The position numbers and the translations under genes are program-made. From Treponema sp. (GTDB taxonomy: Bacteria > Spirochaetota > Spirochaetia > Treponematales > Treponemataceae), in the NCBI GenBank assembly GCA_017390125.1, contig JAFPCT010000224.1, forward strand, positions 1 to 21,060: a DNA stretch of 21,060 nt, given 5' to 3'. How positions within the stretch are numbered: the first letter of the stretch is position 1; the number at the start of each line of letters is the position of its first letter. The notes beneath the pieces were generated by a model. It worked only from the letters and a program-made list of their open reading frames with translations, did not search any database and was not told the origin of the DNA. Positions 13,436 to 21,060 of this stretch are shown here, piece after piece.

Positions 13436-15462
13436 TGTTTTCCTCCTACGATGGTTCCTTTAAATATATTGCACAAAAGTTTTACCTGCTCAGGAACTTC
13501 AACATGGCTTTCCTGAACCTGAATATCCTTTTTTGTTAATTCAAACTGAACTGTGTCGCCCAGAATCTGACTTAAAATTTCATTTATGTGCATCTGGGCA
13601 TTTTTAATTGAATTTGCCTGAAAATCAGATTCAATTTCTGCCGTAATTGTCTTTCCCTGAATTTTCCAGTTCGAGGTCTGGAGCAGGGCGGAAGATGCCA
13701 TTGGATTCTGAGCAGAAAGCTTTGTTACAAGATTGTCAAAAGCTTCTTTCAGGGAAATTTTTGAGCCGTCCGGTCTGACAAATGCTTCTGCTGAATCGGC
13801 AACAGGATCATTCTGCTCTTCCTGAGGCTGAATTTCTGCAAATTCGTTTTCATAAGATTCGGCAAGCTGCTCGTCAGTTTCCGGGGTCTGGGAAGTCTGC
13901 CAGTCATCTTCTGCAGGGGCATAGGAATCGCCCTCCGGATTTCCCCAGTCATCATAGCTTGTGTCATCAGCCGCTGTTTGTAAAGGCGGCACGGCACCGC
14001 CGTTATAAAAAGGGTTCGGGTTCTCCTGAACGGCATTTGGTTCCGCAGAGAATCCGCCGGAACTGCTGTCTGCCGGGGAACTTGCGCTCAGCGCGGAAAA
14101 TGTATGCATTCCTGCCGGCATCCCATTGTTCTGGATTGTATTTGCGTTCAACTGCGGTTCTGCCGGCTTGGGTGCGGCAGCATTTGAAAATGAACCGTAG
14201 TTCTGCGACGGAACTTCCTGATGAGTTTCCTGCTGAATGTGCTGGATCGGCTGACTCTGCTGAGCCGGCTGGATCGGCTGGGGTGCCGCTGTCTGTGCTG
14301 GTGCAGCTCCGGCCTGGCTCAAAAGGCTCTGGGCTTTGTCTATTGCCGCCTTAACTTCCGAAGGTGAAACGTACTGGCTGAGCCAGCAGAGGCGTGAGAA
14401 TGCCAGTTCAAGTTCGTATCGCGGTGAAAGAGAGTAGCGGATGTCACGGTACAAGTTCAGGAAGAGCGAAATTGCACGTTCTGTCTGAATTGAAGACCAT
14501 GAGTCCAAAACTTTTTTGCTGTATCGTTCGGCACTCTGTCCCAGAAGAGATTCCTTTGTAATACCGTTCTTTATGAGCAGAAGGCTTCTGAGGTATTCAG
14601 ATGAATTTGAAATGAGCTGTTCTATTGAAATTCCCGACTGAAGGAATGAATCAAGCTGGTTCATCACATTCTCAGAATCGCCGGCCGCACAGAACTCAAA
14701 TATTGTGTTCAACCGCTCGATTCCCAGAAGACCTAGCTTGTCCCTGATTTTTTCGTATGTAATGTGGCCGTCGCTGAAAGCCGCTACCTGATCGAAAAGT
14801 GTGTAGCAGTCCCTGACAGATCCTCCCGATTCTTTTGCAATCCAGTAAAGGGCCTCATCATCTGCCTGAATGTTCATTTCCCTGCAGGCGTCGCTGAGAA
14901 GTTCTTTCAGACGGTCAGAAGAGACAAGCCTGAAATTGTACTGCTGGCATCGGGATTTTATAGTTGCAGGTACTTTCTGCAGTTCGGTTGTGGCAAAAAT
15001 AAAGATTACATGTGCCGGCGGCTCTTCGATTGTTTTAAGAAGCGCGTTGAATGCACTTGTGGAAAGCATGTGGACTTCATCGATGATGTAAATCTTGTAC
15101 CGGCAGCTTGTAGGCGGGAACATTACTTCGTCCTTTATCTGTCGGACGTCGTTTACGCTTGTGTTTGAGGCACCGTCTATTTCGATAACATCCATGCTTG
15201 AGCTGTTAGTAATAGCCCGGCAGGATTCACACTGGCCGCAGGGCGTGCATGTCGGTTCGCTTCCTGCCTGACAGTTGAGTGCCTTTGCAAGAATGCGGGC
15301 AGTAGATGTCTTTCCGCATCCACGTGGACCTGCAAAAAGGTACGCATGGGCGAATTGTTTTGTCTTTATCGAATTTTTTAGTGTTTCTGCAACAAATTCC
15401 TGACCCGCCAAATCTTCAAATTGCTGAGGGCGGCGTCTTGTTGCTGTTACTTCGTATGCCAT
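13432..15462 (-). CDS. dnaX: DNA polymerase III subunit gamma/tau
   Basis: DnaX is the ATPase subunit of the clamp loader and links polymerase cores. Walker A is GPRGCGKTS (45-53 region). A zinc module has C64, C75, C78 and C81 plus an extra C72. Walker B is IIDEVH (126-131), and the sensor/arginine-finger region is FATTELQKVPATIKSRCQQY. Domain III extends to about residue 375. A Gln/Pro/Ala-rich stretch (about 395-450) and an acidic, low-complexity linker (to about 560) precede a small C-terminal domain, as in tau. At 676 residues it is tau-sized. I see no slippery site in the right phase for a gamma product. No Shine-Dalgarno precedes the ATG; TTGTAG-17-TATATT ends six bases upstream, suggesting leaderless translation. 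It heads dnaX-ybaB-recR. Confidence 0.96.
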   Translation of the reverse strand: MAYEVTATRRRPQQFEDLAGQEFVAETLKNSIKTKQFAHAYLFAGPRGCGKTSTARILAKALNCQAGSEPTCTPCGQCESCRAITNSSSMDVIEIDGASNTSVNDVRQIKDEVMFPPTSCRYKIYIIDEVHMLSTSAFNALLKTIEEPPAHVIFIFATTELQKVPATIKSRCQQYNFRLVSSDRLKELLSDACREMNIQADDEALYWIAKESGGSVRDCYTLFDQVAAFSDGHITYEKIRDKLGLLGIERLNTIFEFCAAGDSENVMNQLDSFLQSGISIEQLISNSSEYLRSLLLIKNGITKESLLGQSAERYSKKVLDSWSSIQTERAISLFLNLYRDIRYSLSPRYELELAFSRLCWLSQYVSPSEVKAAIDKAQSLLSQAGAAPAQTAAPQPIQPAQQSQPIQHIQQETHQEVPSQNYGSFSNAAAPKPAEPQLNANTIQNNGMPAGMHTFSALSASSPADSSSGGFSAEPNAVQENPNPFYNGGAVPPLQTAADDTSYDDWGNPEGDSYAPAEDDWQTSQTPETDEQLAESYENEFAEIQPQEEQNDPVADSAEAFVRPDGSKISLKEAFDNLVTKLSAQNPMASSALLQTSNWKIQGKTITAEIESDFQANSIKNAQMHINEILSQILGDTVQFELTKKDIQVQESHVEVPEQVKLLCNIFKGTIVGGKQ

Positions 15463-15468
15463 TCTTTA

Positions 15469-15497
15469 AATATAACAGAAAAAACAGAGGTCTACAA
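15469..15497 (-). promoter_or_regulatory. dnaX promoter, predicted leaderless
   Basis: On the minus strand TTGTAG (15497-15492), 17 bp, TATATT (15474-15469), then TAAAGA and the dnaX ATG at 15462. The -10 hexamer ends six bases before the start codon, as for prfA and the DUF4349 gene. AAAGA is only a marginal ribosome site and abuts the ATG. Confidence 0.6.
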
Positions 15498-15526
15498 TAA
15501 TGAGTTCTGCTTTATGCTGCAAAACC

Positions 15527-16309
15527 CTACCATCCGCCAGAAGCTCCGCCGCCGCCAAAATGTCCGCCGCCGCCTGAAAAGCCCGAATCAGAGCCACCGA
15601 ATCCGCCGAAACTGTCATATCCGCCGCGGTGGTAATGATGATGCCTTCCGCCGCCCATCATGCTTCCAAGCCAGAACCAGGGAAGCCAGCGGAAAAAGCG
15701 CCTGCTGGTAATATTTGAGAACAGCAGGATCCAGGCTATTACAAACATAAAGCCGTAGATAAAGCTGGCAATATCATCTTTTGTGTCGTTTTCAGGTTCT
15801 GCATGTCTTGTTCCGCTTACAGATGAATTGCCGGTTGAAACAGCTCCCATTGCCTTTACGGCAGAAAAAATTCCTTCGCCGTAATCACCGTTTCTGAATG
15901 CAGGAGCGATGATATTCCTGATGATCATGCCGCATTTTGTATCTGTAAGTCTTGGTTCAAGTCCATAGCCCGTCTCTATGCGGATTTTTCGTTCTGCATA
16001 AGAAATCAGAAGCAGGGCTCCGTTGTCTTCCTTTTTGCCTCCAAGCTTCCATTTTTCAACGGTTCGTATTGAAAAATCTTCCAGGTTATCGCCCTTAAGT
16101 GAAGGAATGGTAAGGACTGCAATCTGAACCCCGGTTGCGTTTTCCAGATTTTCAAGATATTCGGAAATCTGCCTTTCCTGAGATGAATTTATAATCTTTG
16201 CATAATCGTTTACCCGTCCGGTCATAGCCGGTACTTCAAGGGAAAATACATTCTGCGCAAAAAGCAGGAATGCGGCAATTACTATTGAACTTACTTTATT
16301 TGCTCTCAT
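15527..16309 (-). CDS. TPM-domain exported membrane protein with Gly-rich tail (YgcG-like)
   Basis: This 260-residue protein has a cleavable signal peptide (MRANKVSSIVIAAFLLFAQNVFS), a TPM domain (PF04536, about 25-155) beginning VPAMTGRVNDYAKIINSSQE with ATGVQIAVLTIPSL, NGALLLISYAERKIRIETGY and the NIIAPAFRNGDYGEGI motif, and a membrane helix (about 185-205, IYGFMFVIAWILLF). A His/Gly/Ser/Phe-rich tail ends in repeated GGGG. This layout is that of YgcG-type proteins. Plant and cyanobacterial TPM relatives have been linked to phosphatase activity and photosystem II repair, but the bacterial function is not firmly known. It lies 9 bp after a second TPM gene and downstream of lemA; the trio is probably an operon. 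Confidence 0.88.
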   Translation of the reverse strand: MRANKVSSIVIAAFLLFAQNVFSLEVPAMTGRVNDYAKIINSSQERQISEYLENLENATGVQIAVLTIPSLKGDNLEDFSIRTVEKWKLGGKKEDNGALLLISYAERKIRIETGYGLEPRLTDTKCGMIIRNIIAPAFRNGDYGEGIFSAVKAMGAVSTGNSSVSGTRHAEPENDTKDDIASFIYGFMFVIAWILLFSNITSRRFFRWLPWFWLGSMMGGGRHHHYHRGGYDSFGGFGGSDSGFSGGGGHFGGGGASGGW

Positions 16310-16318
16310 TCCTTTCCC

Positions 16319-17011
16319 CTAATCATTCAAAATTACAAGTCCGTCCGGAAGCTCGTTTGGATTTTCTTCTTCTGCCGGAAAATGTTCGGCAAGAAGAGTA
16401 CCGCATTTATTGATTGCAGAAATAAAACCGTCCTTTGTGTTTCCGGCTTTTATTCCGCTGGCAAGGTCATCGGCGATTATGTTCCACAAATCCTGAGGAA
16501 TCTTTTTTGCGATTCCGGAATCGGCAATGATCCGTACTTCCCGCTCAAGATATGAAACAAAAATAAGTATGCCGGAATGTCCCTGTGTTTCATAAACCCC
16601 GGATTCTGCAAAATGACGGAATGCTCTGGCCGTAACATTTTTTTTCTGAACTGAATGTGGAATTATAAGCCGGTCAAAGAAGGGCAGGTTCATTACAAAA
16701 AAGCCCAATGCAATAGTGGCAAGTGTTGCAATTCCATAGAATGCCGGCAAAACCCAGTCGCTTACTGTCCAGAAAAATCTTTCATAGAGAGCCTTTATTT
16801 CATTTGCAAATGGAAGAAGGCAGATGAAAACCACTGCGGCAAAATAGGTTGCTGAAAGCAGTTCCCAGAATGAATAAGAATCGCTTTCTGCCGTGATGGC
16901 CAGGGCTATTTCACCCGTCGTAGCGCTTTCGGCTTTTTTTACGCTTTCCTTTATTTCCTCAAGGTCTTTTGCGGAAAGATTAGTTTTCTTCAATAAACAG
17001 CGTCTGTTCAA
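16319..17011 (-). CDS. TPM-domain membrane protein with two helices inserted in the domain
   Basis: This 230-residue protein carries a TPM domain split by a hydrophobic insert. The N-terminal part (about 11-42) reads LSAKDLEEIKESVKKAESAT then TGEIALAIT. Two membrane segments follow (about 50-68 and 87-110). The domain then resumes with ARAFRHFAESGVYETQGHSG (129-148), ILIFVSYLEREVRIIADSGI (148-167) and the helix IADDLASGIKAGNTKDGF. The tail is acidic. Family members with this layout are often placed next to LemA and YgcG-like genes, as here: 18 bp after lemA and 9 bp before the other TPM gene. AAGGAA lies six bases before the ATG. Function is unknown; the two TPM proteins may work as a membrane pair. 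Confidence 0.85.
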   Translation of the reverse strand: MNRRCLLKKTNLSAKDLEEIKESVKKAESATTGEIALAITAESDSYSFWELLSATYFAAVVFICLLPFANEIKALYERFFWTVSDWVLPAFYGIATLATIALGFFVMNLPFFDRLIIPHSVQKKNVTARAFRHFAESGVYETQGHSGILIFVSYLEREVRIIADSGIAKKIPQDLWNIIADDLASGIKAGNTKDGFISAINKCGTLLAEHFPAEEENPNELPDGLVILND

Positions 17012-17029
17012 TTCAGTTTTCCTTGAAAG

Positions 17030-17638
17030 TTAGAATTCAACTTTTGGAGCAGTTTTTGCATTTTCTGCGGCAGTAAAGTATGCCTTTGACTTGAATCCCC
17101 AGTTATTGGCCATAAGTACAGTCGGAAACTGTCTTATCTTTGTGTTGAACCTGCGAGCAGCGTCATTATAGCGCTTTCTTTCTATTGATATGCGGTTTTC
17201 AGTTCCTTCCAGTTCGTCCTGAAGGGCAAGGAAATTCTTGTCCGCCTTAAGTTCCGGATAATTTTCCGTAATGCTCAAAAGTCTCTGCAGAGCGCCGCCA
17301 AGAGAATCCTGGGCCTTCTGATACTGGTCAAGTTTTTCCGGGTCGTTCAGAAGTTCGGAATCGATTTTTGTAACTCCGCCGGCTTTTGCACGGGCTTCTG
17401 AAACCTGAACGTAAACATCGCTTTCATGCTGGGCATATTTTTTTACAGTAGCAACAAGGTTAGGAATCAAATCAAAACGTCTCTGGTACTGATTTTCAAC
17501 CTGTGCCCATTGAGAATCAACTTCTTCCTCTATAGAAACCAATGTGTTGTAATTACCCGCTACGCAGGAATAACATAAAAATACAGCAACGACTGCAATT
17601 CCCAAACCAATCAAAGCATTTCGTAATTTTAAAGACAT
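17030..17638 (-). CDS. lemA: LemA family protein
   Basis: This 202-residue protein has one N-terminal membrane segment (about 8-25) and the LemA domain: NYNTLVSIEEEVDSQWAQVE (about 29-48), NQYQRRFDLIPNLVATVKKY, then long helices through the conserved ERKRYNDAARRFNTKIRQFP motif near the C-terminus. The family is all-helical and membrane-anchored; its function is undefined. I chose ATG 17638 because AGAGG lies eight bases upstream; a TTG six bases earlier is in frame but too close to that site. It is the first gene of a minus-strand set with two TPM genes, driven by a good promoter, and divergent from the phosphofructokinase. Confidence 0.93.
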   Translation of the reverse strand: MSLKLRNALIGLGIAVVAVFLCYSCVAGNYNTLVSIEEEVDSQWAQVENQYQRRFDLIPNLVATVKKYAQHESDVYVQVSEARAKAGGVTKIDSELLNDPEKLDQYQKAQDSLGGALQRLLSITENYPELKADKNFLALQDELEGTENRISIERKRYNDAARRFNTKIRQFPTVLMANNWGFKSKAYFTAAENAKTAPKVEF

Positions 17639-17657
17639 ATGCAAAACCTCTGGTTAA

Positions 17658-17687
17658 AATATAAATTCTACTTCGTTTCACCGTCAA
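17658..17687 (-). promoter_or_regulatory. Promoter of the lemA-TPM-TPM operon
   Basis: On the minus strand TTGACG (17687-17682), 18 bp, TATATT (17663-17658). The predicted start leaves a short leader carrying the AGAGG site of lemA. It lies back to back with the phosphofructokinase promoter. Confidence 0.62.
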
Positions 17688-17724
17688 GTAAAAATTCATT
17701 TGTCTTTTTTTTTACAAAAGTATA

Positions 17725-17754
17725 TTGAAATGTCCGTAAAAACTATGATATTCT
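17725..17754 (+). promoter_or_regulatory. Phosphofructokinase promoter
   Basis: TTGAAA (17725-17730), 18 bp, TATTCT (17749-17754). The predicted start near 17761 leaves a leader of about 33 nt with a strong AGAGGAG site (17778-17784) nine bases before the ATG. Confidence 0.6.
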
Positions 17755-17793
17755 AACTTGATAGAGTGAATGTCATAAGAGGAGCTTTTTAAA

Positions 17794-19167
17794 ATGGCTA
17801 AAAATAAATATGATTTTACAATTGAACAGTTAGGTCCATGTAAAATAAAATCCCCTATTGAATTGTCAACTGTTGTAGGCGACGCTTGTGCTAATTATGT
17901 TGTTGACACTTCTTTCGTTAGAAACAGGATCAATGTTTTTTCTACTGAAGAACCTAATGATGTTGACGAAACAAACCTGCTTCAGAAAGCTGGTCCTCGT
18001 GAATATATTTATTTTGACCCTAAAAAAGTAAAGGCCGGAATCTGTACTTGCGGTGGTCTTTGTCCTGGATTGAATGACGTAATCCGTGCAGTTGTACGCT
18101 GTCTCTGGAACCGCTATGGTGTTCGCGATATCGTAGGTTTCCAGTATGGATACAAGGGACTTTTCGAAGACTCTGGATTCGACCCTGTTCCTCTTAATCC
18201 TGAGATTGTAGATGAAATTCATAAAATCGGCGGCTCATACCTTGGTTCAAGCCGAGGCGGCGGAGATCGTCTTGAAACTGACGGCGTAAAGACAATTGAG
18301 CGCCTTGGAATCAACATGATGTTCGTTATCGGTGGTGACGGAACTCAGCGCGGAGCTTCTGATCTTGCTGATGCAATCACAAAGAAAGGTCTTGAATGTG
18401 CCGTTGTTGGTATTCCTAAGACTGTAGACAACGACTTCAAATTTATTGACCGCTCATTCGGTTTTGAGACAGCCGTTCAGCAGGCAAAAGAAGCTATTGC
18501 TTCAATGCACATGGAAGCTCACTCACAGTACAACTGTGTTTCACTTGTAAAACTTATGGGCCGTGAATCAGGCTTTATTGCCGCTGCGGCAGCACTTGCT
18601 TCACACGAAGTAAACTTCTGTCTTATTCCTGAAGTTCCGTTTGATATGGAAGGTCCTAACGGATTCCTTGCAAACCTTGAGAAACGTCTTGAAAAGCGTC
18701 ATCACGCACTTATAGTAGTTGCAGAAGGTGCCGGACAGGAGCTCATGCAGTCTACAAACCAGACAGATGCTTCTGGAAACAAACGTCTTTCTGATATCGG
18801 TATTTATCTGCGCGATGCAATCAAATCATATTTTGCAAAACGCAATATTCCGCTTGACCTTAAGTATTGTGATCCTTCATACCAGATTCGTTCTGCAGTT
18901 ACAACTGCTTCGGATTCAATCTACTGCGAACGCCTTGGAAACAATGCCGCTCATGCAGCTATGGCCGGAAAGACAAAGATGGTAGTAGGTCTTGTTCATG
19001 ACAAGTTCGTATACATACCTACAAAGATGGCTACATTGAGCCGAAACGTAGTTGATCCGGAAGGTTCTTTGTGGCGCGATACTCTTGATGCTACAAGTCA
19101 GCCTATTTTTATGGTTAACGACGTTGAAAAAGCAAAGAAAATCATGAAGGAAAAACTCGGTCTGTAG
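17794..19167 (+). CDS. pfp: 6-phosphofructokinase of the PPi-PFK-related group
   Basis: This enzyme phosphorylates fructose 6-phosphate in glycolysis. Its 457 residues and motifs place it in the PPi-dependent/trypanosomal branch, not the short bacterial PfkA group: CGGLCPGLND (86-95), GSSRGGGDR (151-159), GGDGT (180-184), PKTVDND (208-214) and MGRESGFIA (255-263). The donor is uncertain. Lys209 in P-K-T is typical of the PPi-using branch, but Gly183 in G-G-D-G-T, where PPi enzymes usually carry a second Asp (GGDD), is typical of ATP users; trypanosomal ATP-PFK has the same Gly/Lys mix. The gene is monocistronic, with its own promoter, a strong AGAGGAG site and a strong terminator, which suggests high expression. 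Confidence 0.92.
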   Translation: MAKNKYDFTIEQLGPCKIKSPIELSTVVGDACANYVVDTSFVRNRINVFSTEEPNDVDETNLLQKAGPREYIYFDPKKVKAGICTCGGLCPGLNDVIRAVVRCLWNRYGVRDIVGFQYGYKGLFEDSGFDPVPLNPEIVDEIHKIGGSYLGSSRGGGDRLETDGVKTIERLGINMMFVIGGDGTQRGASDLADAITKKGLECAVVGIPKTVDNDFKFIDRSFGFETAVQQAKEAIASMHMEAHSQYNCVSLVKLMGRESGFIAAAAALASHEVNFCLIPEVPFDMEGPNGFLANLEKRLEKRHHALIVVAEGAGQELMQSTNQTDASGNKRLSDIGIYLRDAIKSYFAKRNIPLDLKYCDPSYQIRSAVTTASDSIYCERLGNNAAHAAMAGKTKMVVGLVHDKFVYIPTKMATLSRNVVDPEGSLWRDTLDATSQPIFMVNDVEKAKKIMKEKLGL

Positions 19168-19201
19168 TTTTTTTTGAAAGATTCTTCCATATATTAGAAC
19201 G

Positions 19202-19260
19202 AAAACAGCCTGCATCTGTTCTTATTTTTCGAGCAGTTTGCAGGCTGTTTTGTTTTTTTT
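19202..19260 (+). terminator. Strong intrinsic terminator after the phosphofructokinase
   Basis: AAAACAGCCTGCA (19202-19214) pairs perfectly with TGCAGGCTGTTTT (19239-19251), a 13-bp stem with a 24-nt loop, followed by a run of eight T (19253-19260). It lies 35 bp after the stop codon. Confidence 0.9.
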
Positions 19261-19270
19261 GAAAATAAAT

Positions 19271-19299
19271 TTGCGTTATTAATATTTCAGATTTATAAT
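19271..19299 (+). promoter_or_regulatory. Promoter of the starch-binding lipoprotein gene
   Basis: TTGCGT (19271-19276), 17 bp, consensus TATAAT (19294-19299). The start would be near 19306, giving an unusually long AT-rich leader of about 108 nt before the ATG at 19414. I see no strong structure in that leader. Confidence 0.65.
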
Positions 19300-19413
19300 T
19301 TTCATTAAAGAGAAAAAAGTTTAAATTCTTATCTAAACATTATTTATCAGCTTTTATTCTTTCGGAGAGATTTATATCGTATTACTCTTTTCCTTATTGA
19401 GGTTGGGGTTCGT

Positions 19414-21060
19414 ATGTTAAAAAGTATTTGGCAGAAAATCCTGTCAGCTGGCGCAATCTTTGCAGCAGTTGTTTGTGTCTCTTGTTCGAATGAACTTGAT
19501 GACAAGTCGTCCATGGTTTTACTTAGTGCATTGCAATCTACGCAAAACAACACTAAGTACGGTTCTCTTACTGTAAATTCCAGTGATTCCCGTGAACTGA
19601 ATGTTTCTGACATAGTTTTTGCCAGTGCTTCTGTAACAGGAACAGGTATTTCGGCTCCGTTGACTGGAAAATCTGAAGAGATTAAAGACGGTTCCGGAAG
19701 CGGTTCCATATCTGTTTCAGGAATTCCAGTGGGTAAAAATCGTATTGTTACTGTATACGCTTATGACAGCAGCAATGCTAAATTGGGAACTGTAATGATT
19801 CGTGCGGTAACGGATATAAAATCCGGTTCAAATAGTGTTACAGTTGACAAGTCAACTACGGCATTGGGAAACGTATTTGCTTCTCTTTTGTCTTCTTCAT
19901 ATAATATTTCAGAAATTTCGGAGTCTCAGAAAACTTCAATAAGCAATGCAATTGATTCTTCAAAGAACTGGTCTTTGATTGATTCATCTTCCATTGCAAG
20001 CGATTTTGTGAGCGGTTCATTAGAACATGCTTCAAAGTACATTCTTTCAACTGGTACTGTAAGTTTTAAAAACTGCTACGAAGGCTGCACAATTCAGGTT
20101 GGTGACCCGGTTTCTTCTATAAAGACAAATGTATATGCAGGCGACGGCTCAATTTCTGGAATCGCTCCTGGTACCTGGCCTGTTTACGTAACACAGAATG
20201 GAAAGCAGGTTGTAAAAACTTTTGCAACTGTACAAAGTGGTAAAACAACTGATATTGGTACTCTGGGAACTGTTACGGACAGAATTATTGTGCATGTAGA
20301 AGTTTCTGCTGGTTATACACATATTTATGCATGGGTTTCTGAATCTGAAAAATTGTTTGGAGAGTGGCCAGGAACAGATATGACTGACAGTGATGGCGAC
20401 GGCTGGTACGATGTAGAAATTGCTAAGACTTCTTGTAATCTGATATTCAACAAAGGAAACGGACAGACTTCAAACCTTTCTCGTGAAGCCGGCGAATGGT
20501 GGTACAAAGGCGGTACATGGTATGAGGCAAACCCGGATGATTCAGAAGCCCCTGTTCTTGTTTCATTTACAGCAGATAAGAGCGGAACTGTATCTGGAAA
20601 TGTTGTTCTTACTGTTGAGGCAACAGACAACCTTTCATTGTCTAAGGCTGTGCTTTCATTGGATGGAGCAAACCTTACAACTTTGGCTCTGTCTGGTAAA
20701 TCAGCTTCGGTAACATATACATGGGAAACAGCATATATTGCAAATGGTTCGCATGTAATTAAAGCAGTTGTTTACGACTCTGCAAACCAGGTTTCAAGTG
20801 AAAAAACTCTTTCATTTACAACAAGCAATGCAAATCTTCCTCCTGTTGCTGTAATTACAGGAGCAGGAAGTGTAGCCATTAATGAGGAAAAAACTTATTC
20901 TGCTGCTAAATCTTATGACCAGAATGGCGGTACTATCACAAGTTATACATGGACTGTAACAGGTGCAGCTCTTAAGAGTGGACAGGGAACAGATGCAATT
21001 ACAGTTACAATGCCTTCTTCTGAAACAACAGTTACAGTTAGCCTTGTTGTAAAGGATAAT
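19414..21060 (+). CDS. Lipoprotein with CBM26-like starch-binding, Ig-like and PKD-like domains, N-terminal 549 residues (runs off the right edge)
   Basis: The frame is open from ATG 19414 to the window end. The signal MLKSIWQKILSAGAIFAAVV ends near C-V-S with Cys24 lipidated (relaxed lipobox; Cys21 is an alternative). Residues about 45-285 are beta-rich, Ser/Thr-rich and not recognised. Residues about 290-372 look like a CBM26 starch-binding module: YIYAW-type strand (YTHIYAWV), LFGEWPGTDMTDSDGDGWYD, FNKGNGQTSNL and EWWYKGGTWYE. An Ig-like domain follows (about 380-472, VSGNVVLTVEATDN, LSLDG), then a PKD-like domain (from 476, PPVAVITGAGSVAINEEKTY, DQNGGTITSYTWTV). A catalytic domain would lie beyond the edge; a GH13 amylase or pullulanase is the likeliest, by inference. 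Probable role: surface starch or glycogen degradation. Confidence 0.85.
   Translation, partial: MLKSIWQKILSAGAIFAAVVCVSCSNELDDKSSMVLLSALQSTQNNTKYGSLTVNSSDSRELNVSDIVFASASVTGTGISAPLTGKSEEIKDGSGSGSISVSGIPVGKNRIVTVYAYDSSNAKLGTVMIRAVTDIKSGSNSVTVDKSTTALGNVFASLLSSSYNISEISESQKTSISNAIDSSKNWSLIDSSSIASDFVSGSLEHASKYILSTGTVSFKNCYEGCTIQVGDPVSSIKTNVYAGDGSISGIAPGTWPVYVTQNGKQVVKTFATVQSGKTTDIGTLGTVTDRIIVHVEVSAGYTHIYAWVSESEKLFGEWPGTDMTDSDGDGWYDVEIAKTSCNLIFNKGNGQTSNLSREAGEWWYKGGTWYEANPDDSEAPVLVSFTADKSGTVSGNVVLTVEATDNLSLSKAVLSLDGANLTTLALSGKSASVTYTWETAYIANGSHVIKAVVYDSANQVSSEKTLSFTTSNANLPPVAVITGAGSVAINEEKTYSAAKSYDQNGGTITSYTWTVTGAALKSGQGTDAITVTMPSSETTVTVSLVVKDN

Noticed and set aside
13782..14354. Long plus-strand open frame (about 190 codons) antisense to dnaX
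   Set aside because: It mirrors the biased Gln/Pro/Ala-rich linker of dnaX, has no recognisable domain, and dnaX is clearly the coding strand.
14511..14517. AAAAAAG (minus strand) as a programmed frameshift site in dnaX to make gamma
   Set aside because: The zero frame reads AAA AAA G, not A AAA AAG, so tandem -1 slippage does not fit. It also lies at residue 316, inside domain III, too early for gamma.

Overview
The window looks like a chromosomal segment from a treponeme (Spirochaetota), probably a gut or rumen species. Three things point there: a BesC-BesA-BesB-like efflux operon with a hairpin-less adaptor, as in Borrelia; a phosphofructokinase of the PPi-PFK branch; and relaxed spirochaete-style lipoprotein signals. 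The genus is inferred from gene content; no rRNA gene is present. Housekeeping genes dominate and no intact mobile element is visible.

Layout. 1-1260 (minus strand): an amino-acid ABC uptake operon with its promoter, a hairpin with T-tracts in the leader, an intact solute-binding lipoprotein, a decayed second binding-protein gene, and the first codons of a permease that runs off the left edge. 1309-1541: about 2.4 copies of a 97-98 bp tandem repeat that runs into the 3' end of relA. 1522-3336 (minus): a (p)ppGpp synthetase whose hydrolase residues are gone and which ends before the usual ACT domain. 3459-9426 (plus): a tripartite RND efflux operon (outer-membrane channel, adaptor, pump) followed by a small PII-like protein. 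9496-11534 (minus): prfA then prmC (release factor 1 and its methyltransferase), with a G6/C6 hairpin between them. 11643-12524 (plus): a DUF4349 lipoprotein. 12528-15462 (minus): dnaX-ybaB-recR. 15527-17638 (minus): lemA and two TPM-domain genes. 17794-19167 (plus): a phosphofructokinase with a strong terminator. 19414 to the right edge (plus): the N-terminal 549 codons of a lipoprotein with a CBM26-like starch-binding module, an Ig-like domain and a PKD-like domain, probably an extracellular amylase-type enzyme.

How the parts relate. prfA/prmC, dnaX/ybaB/recR and relA are core translation, replication-repair and stringent-response functions. The ABC operon, the efflux operon and the starch-binding lipoprotein face the envelope and environment.

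Points most worth a second look: (i) prfA, dnaX and the DUF4349 gene each have a 17-bp-spaced promoter whose -10 hexamer ends exactly 6 nt before the ATG, with no Shine-Dalgarno, so all three are candidate leaderless mRNAs; (ii) the hydrolase-dead, ACT-less RelA ending inside a tandem repeat; (iii) the terminator-like hairpins in the ABC leader and at the prfA/prmC junction; (iv) the binding-protein pseudogene inside a live operon.
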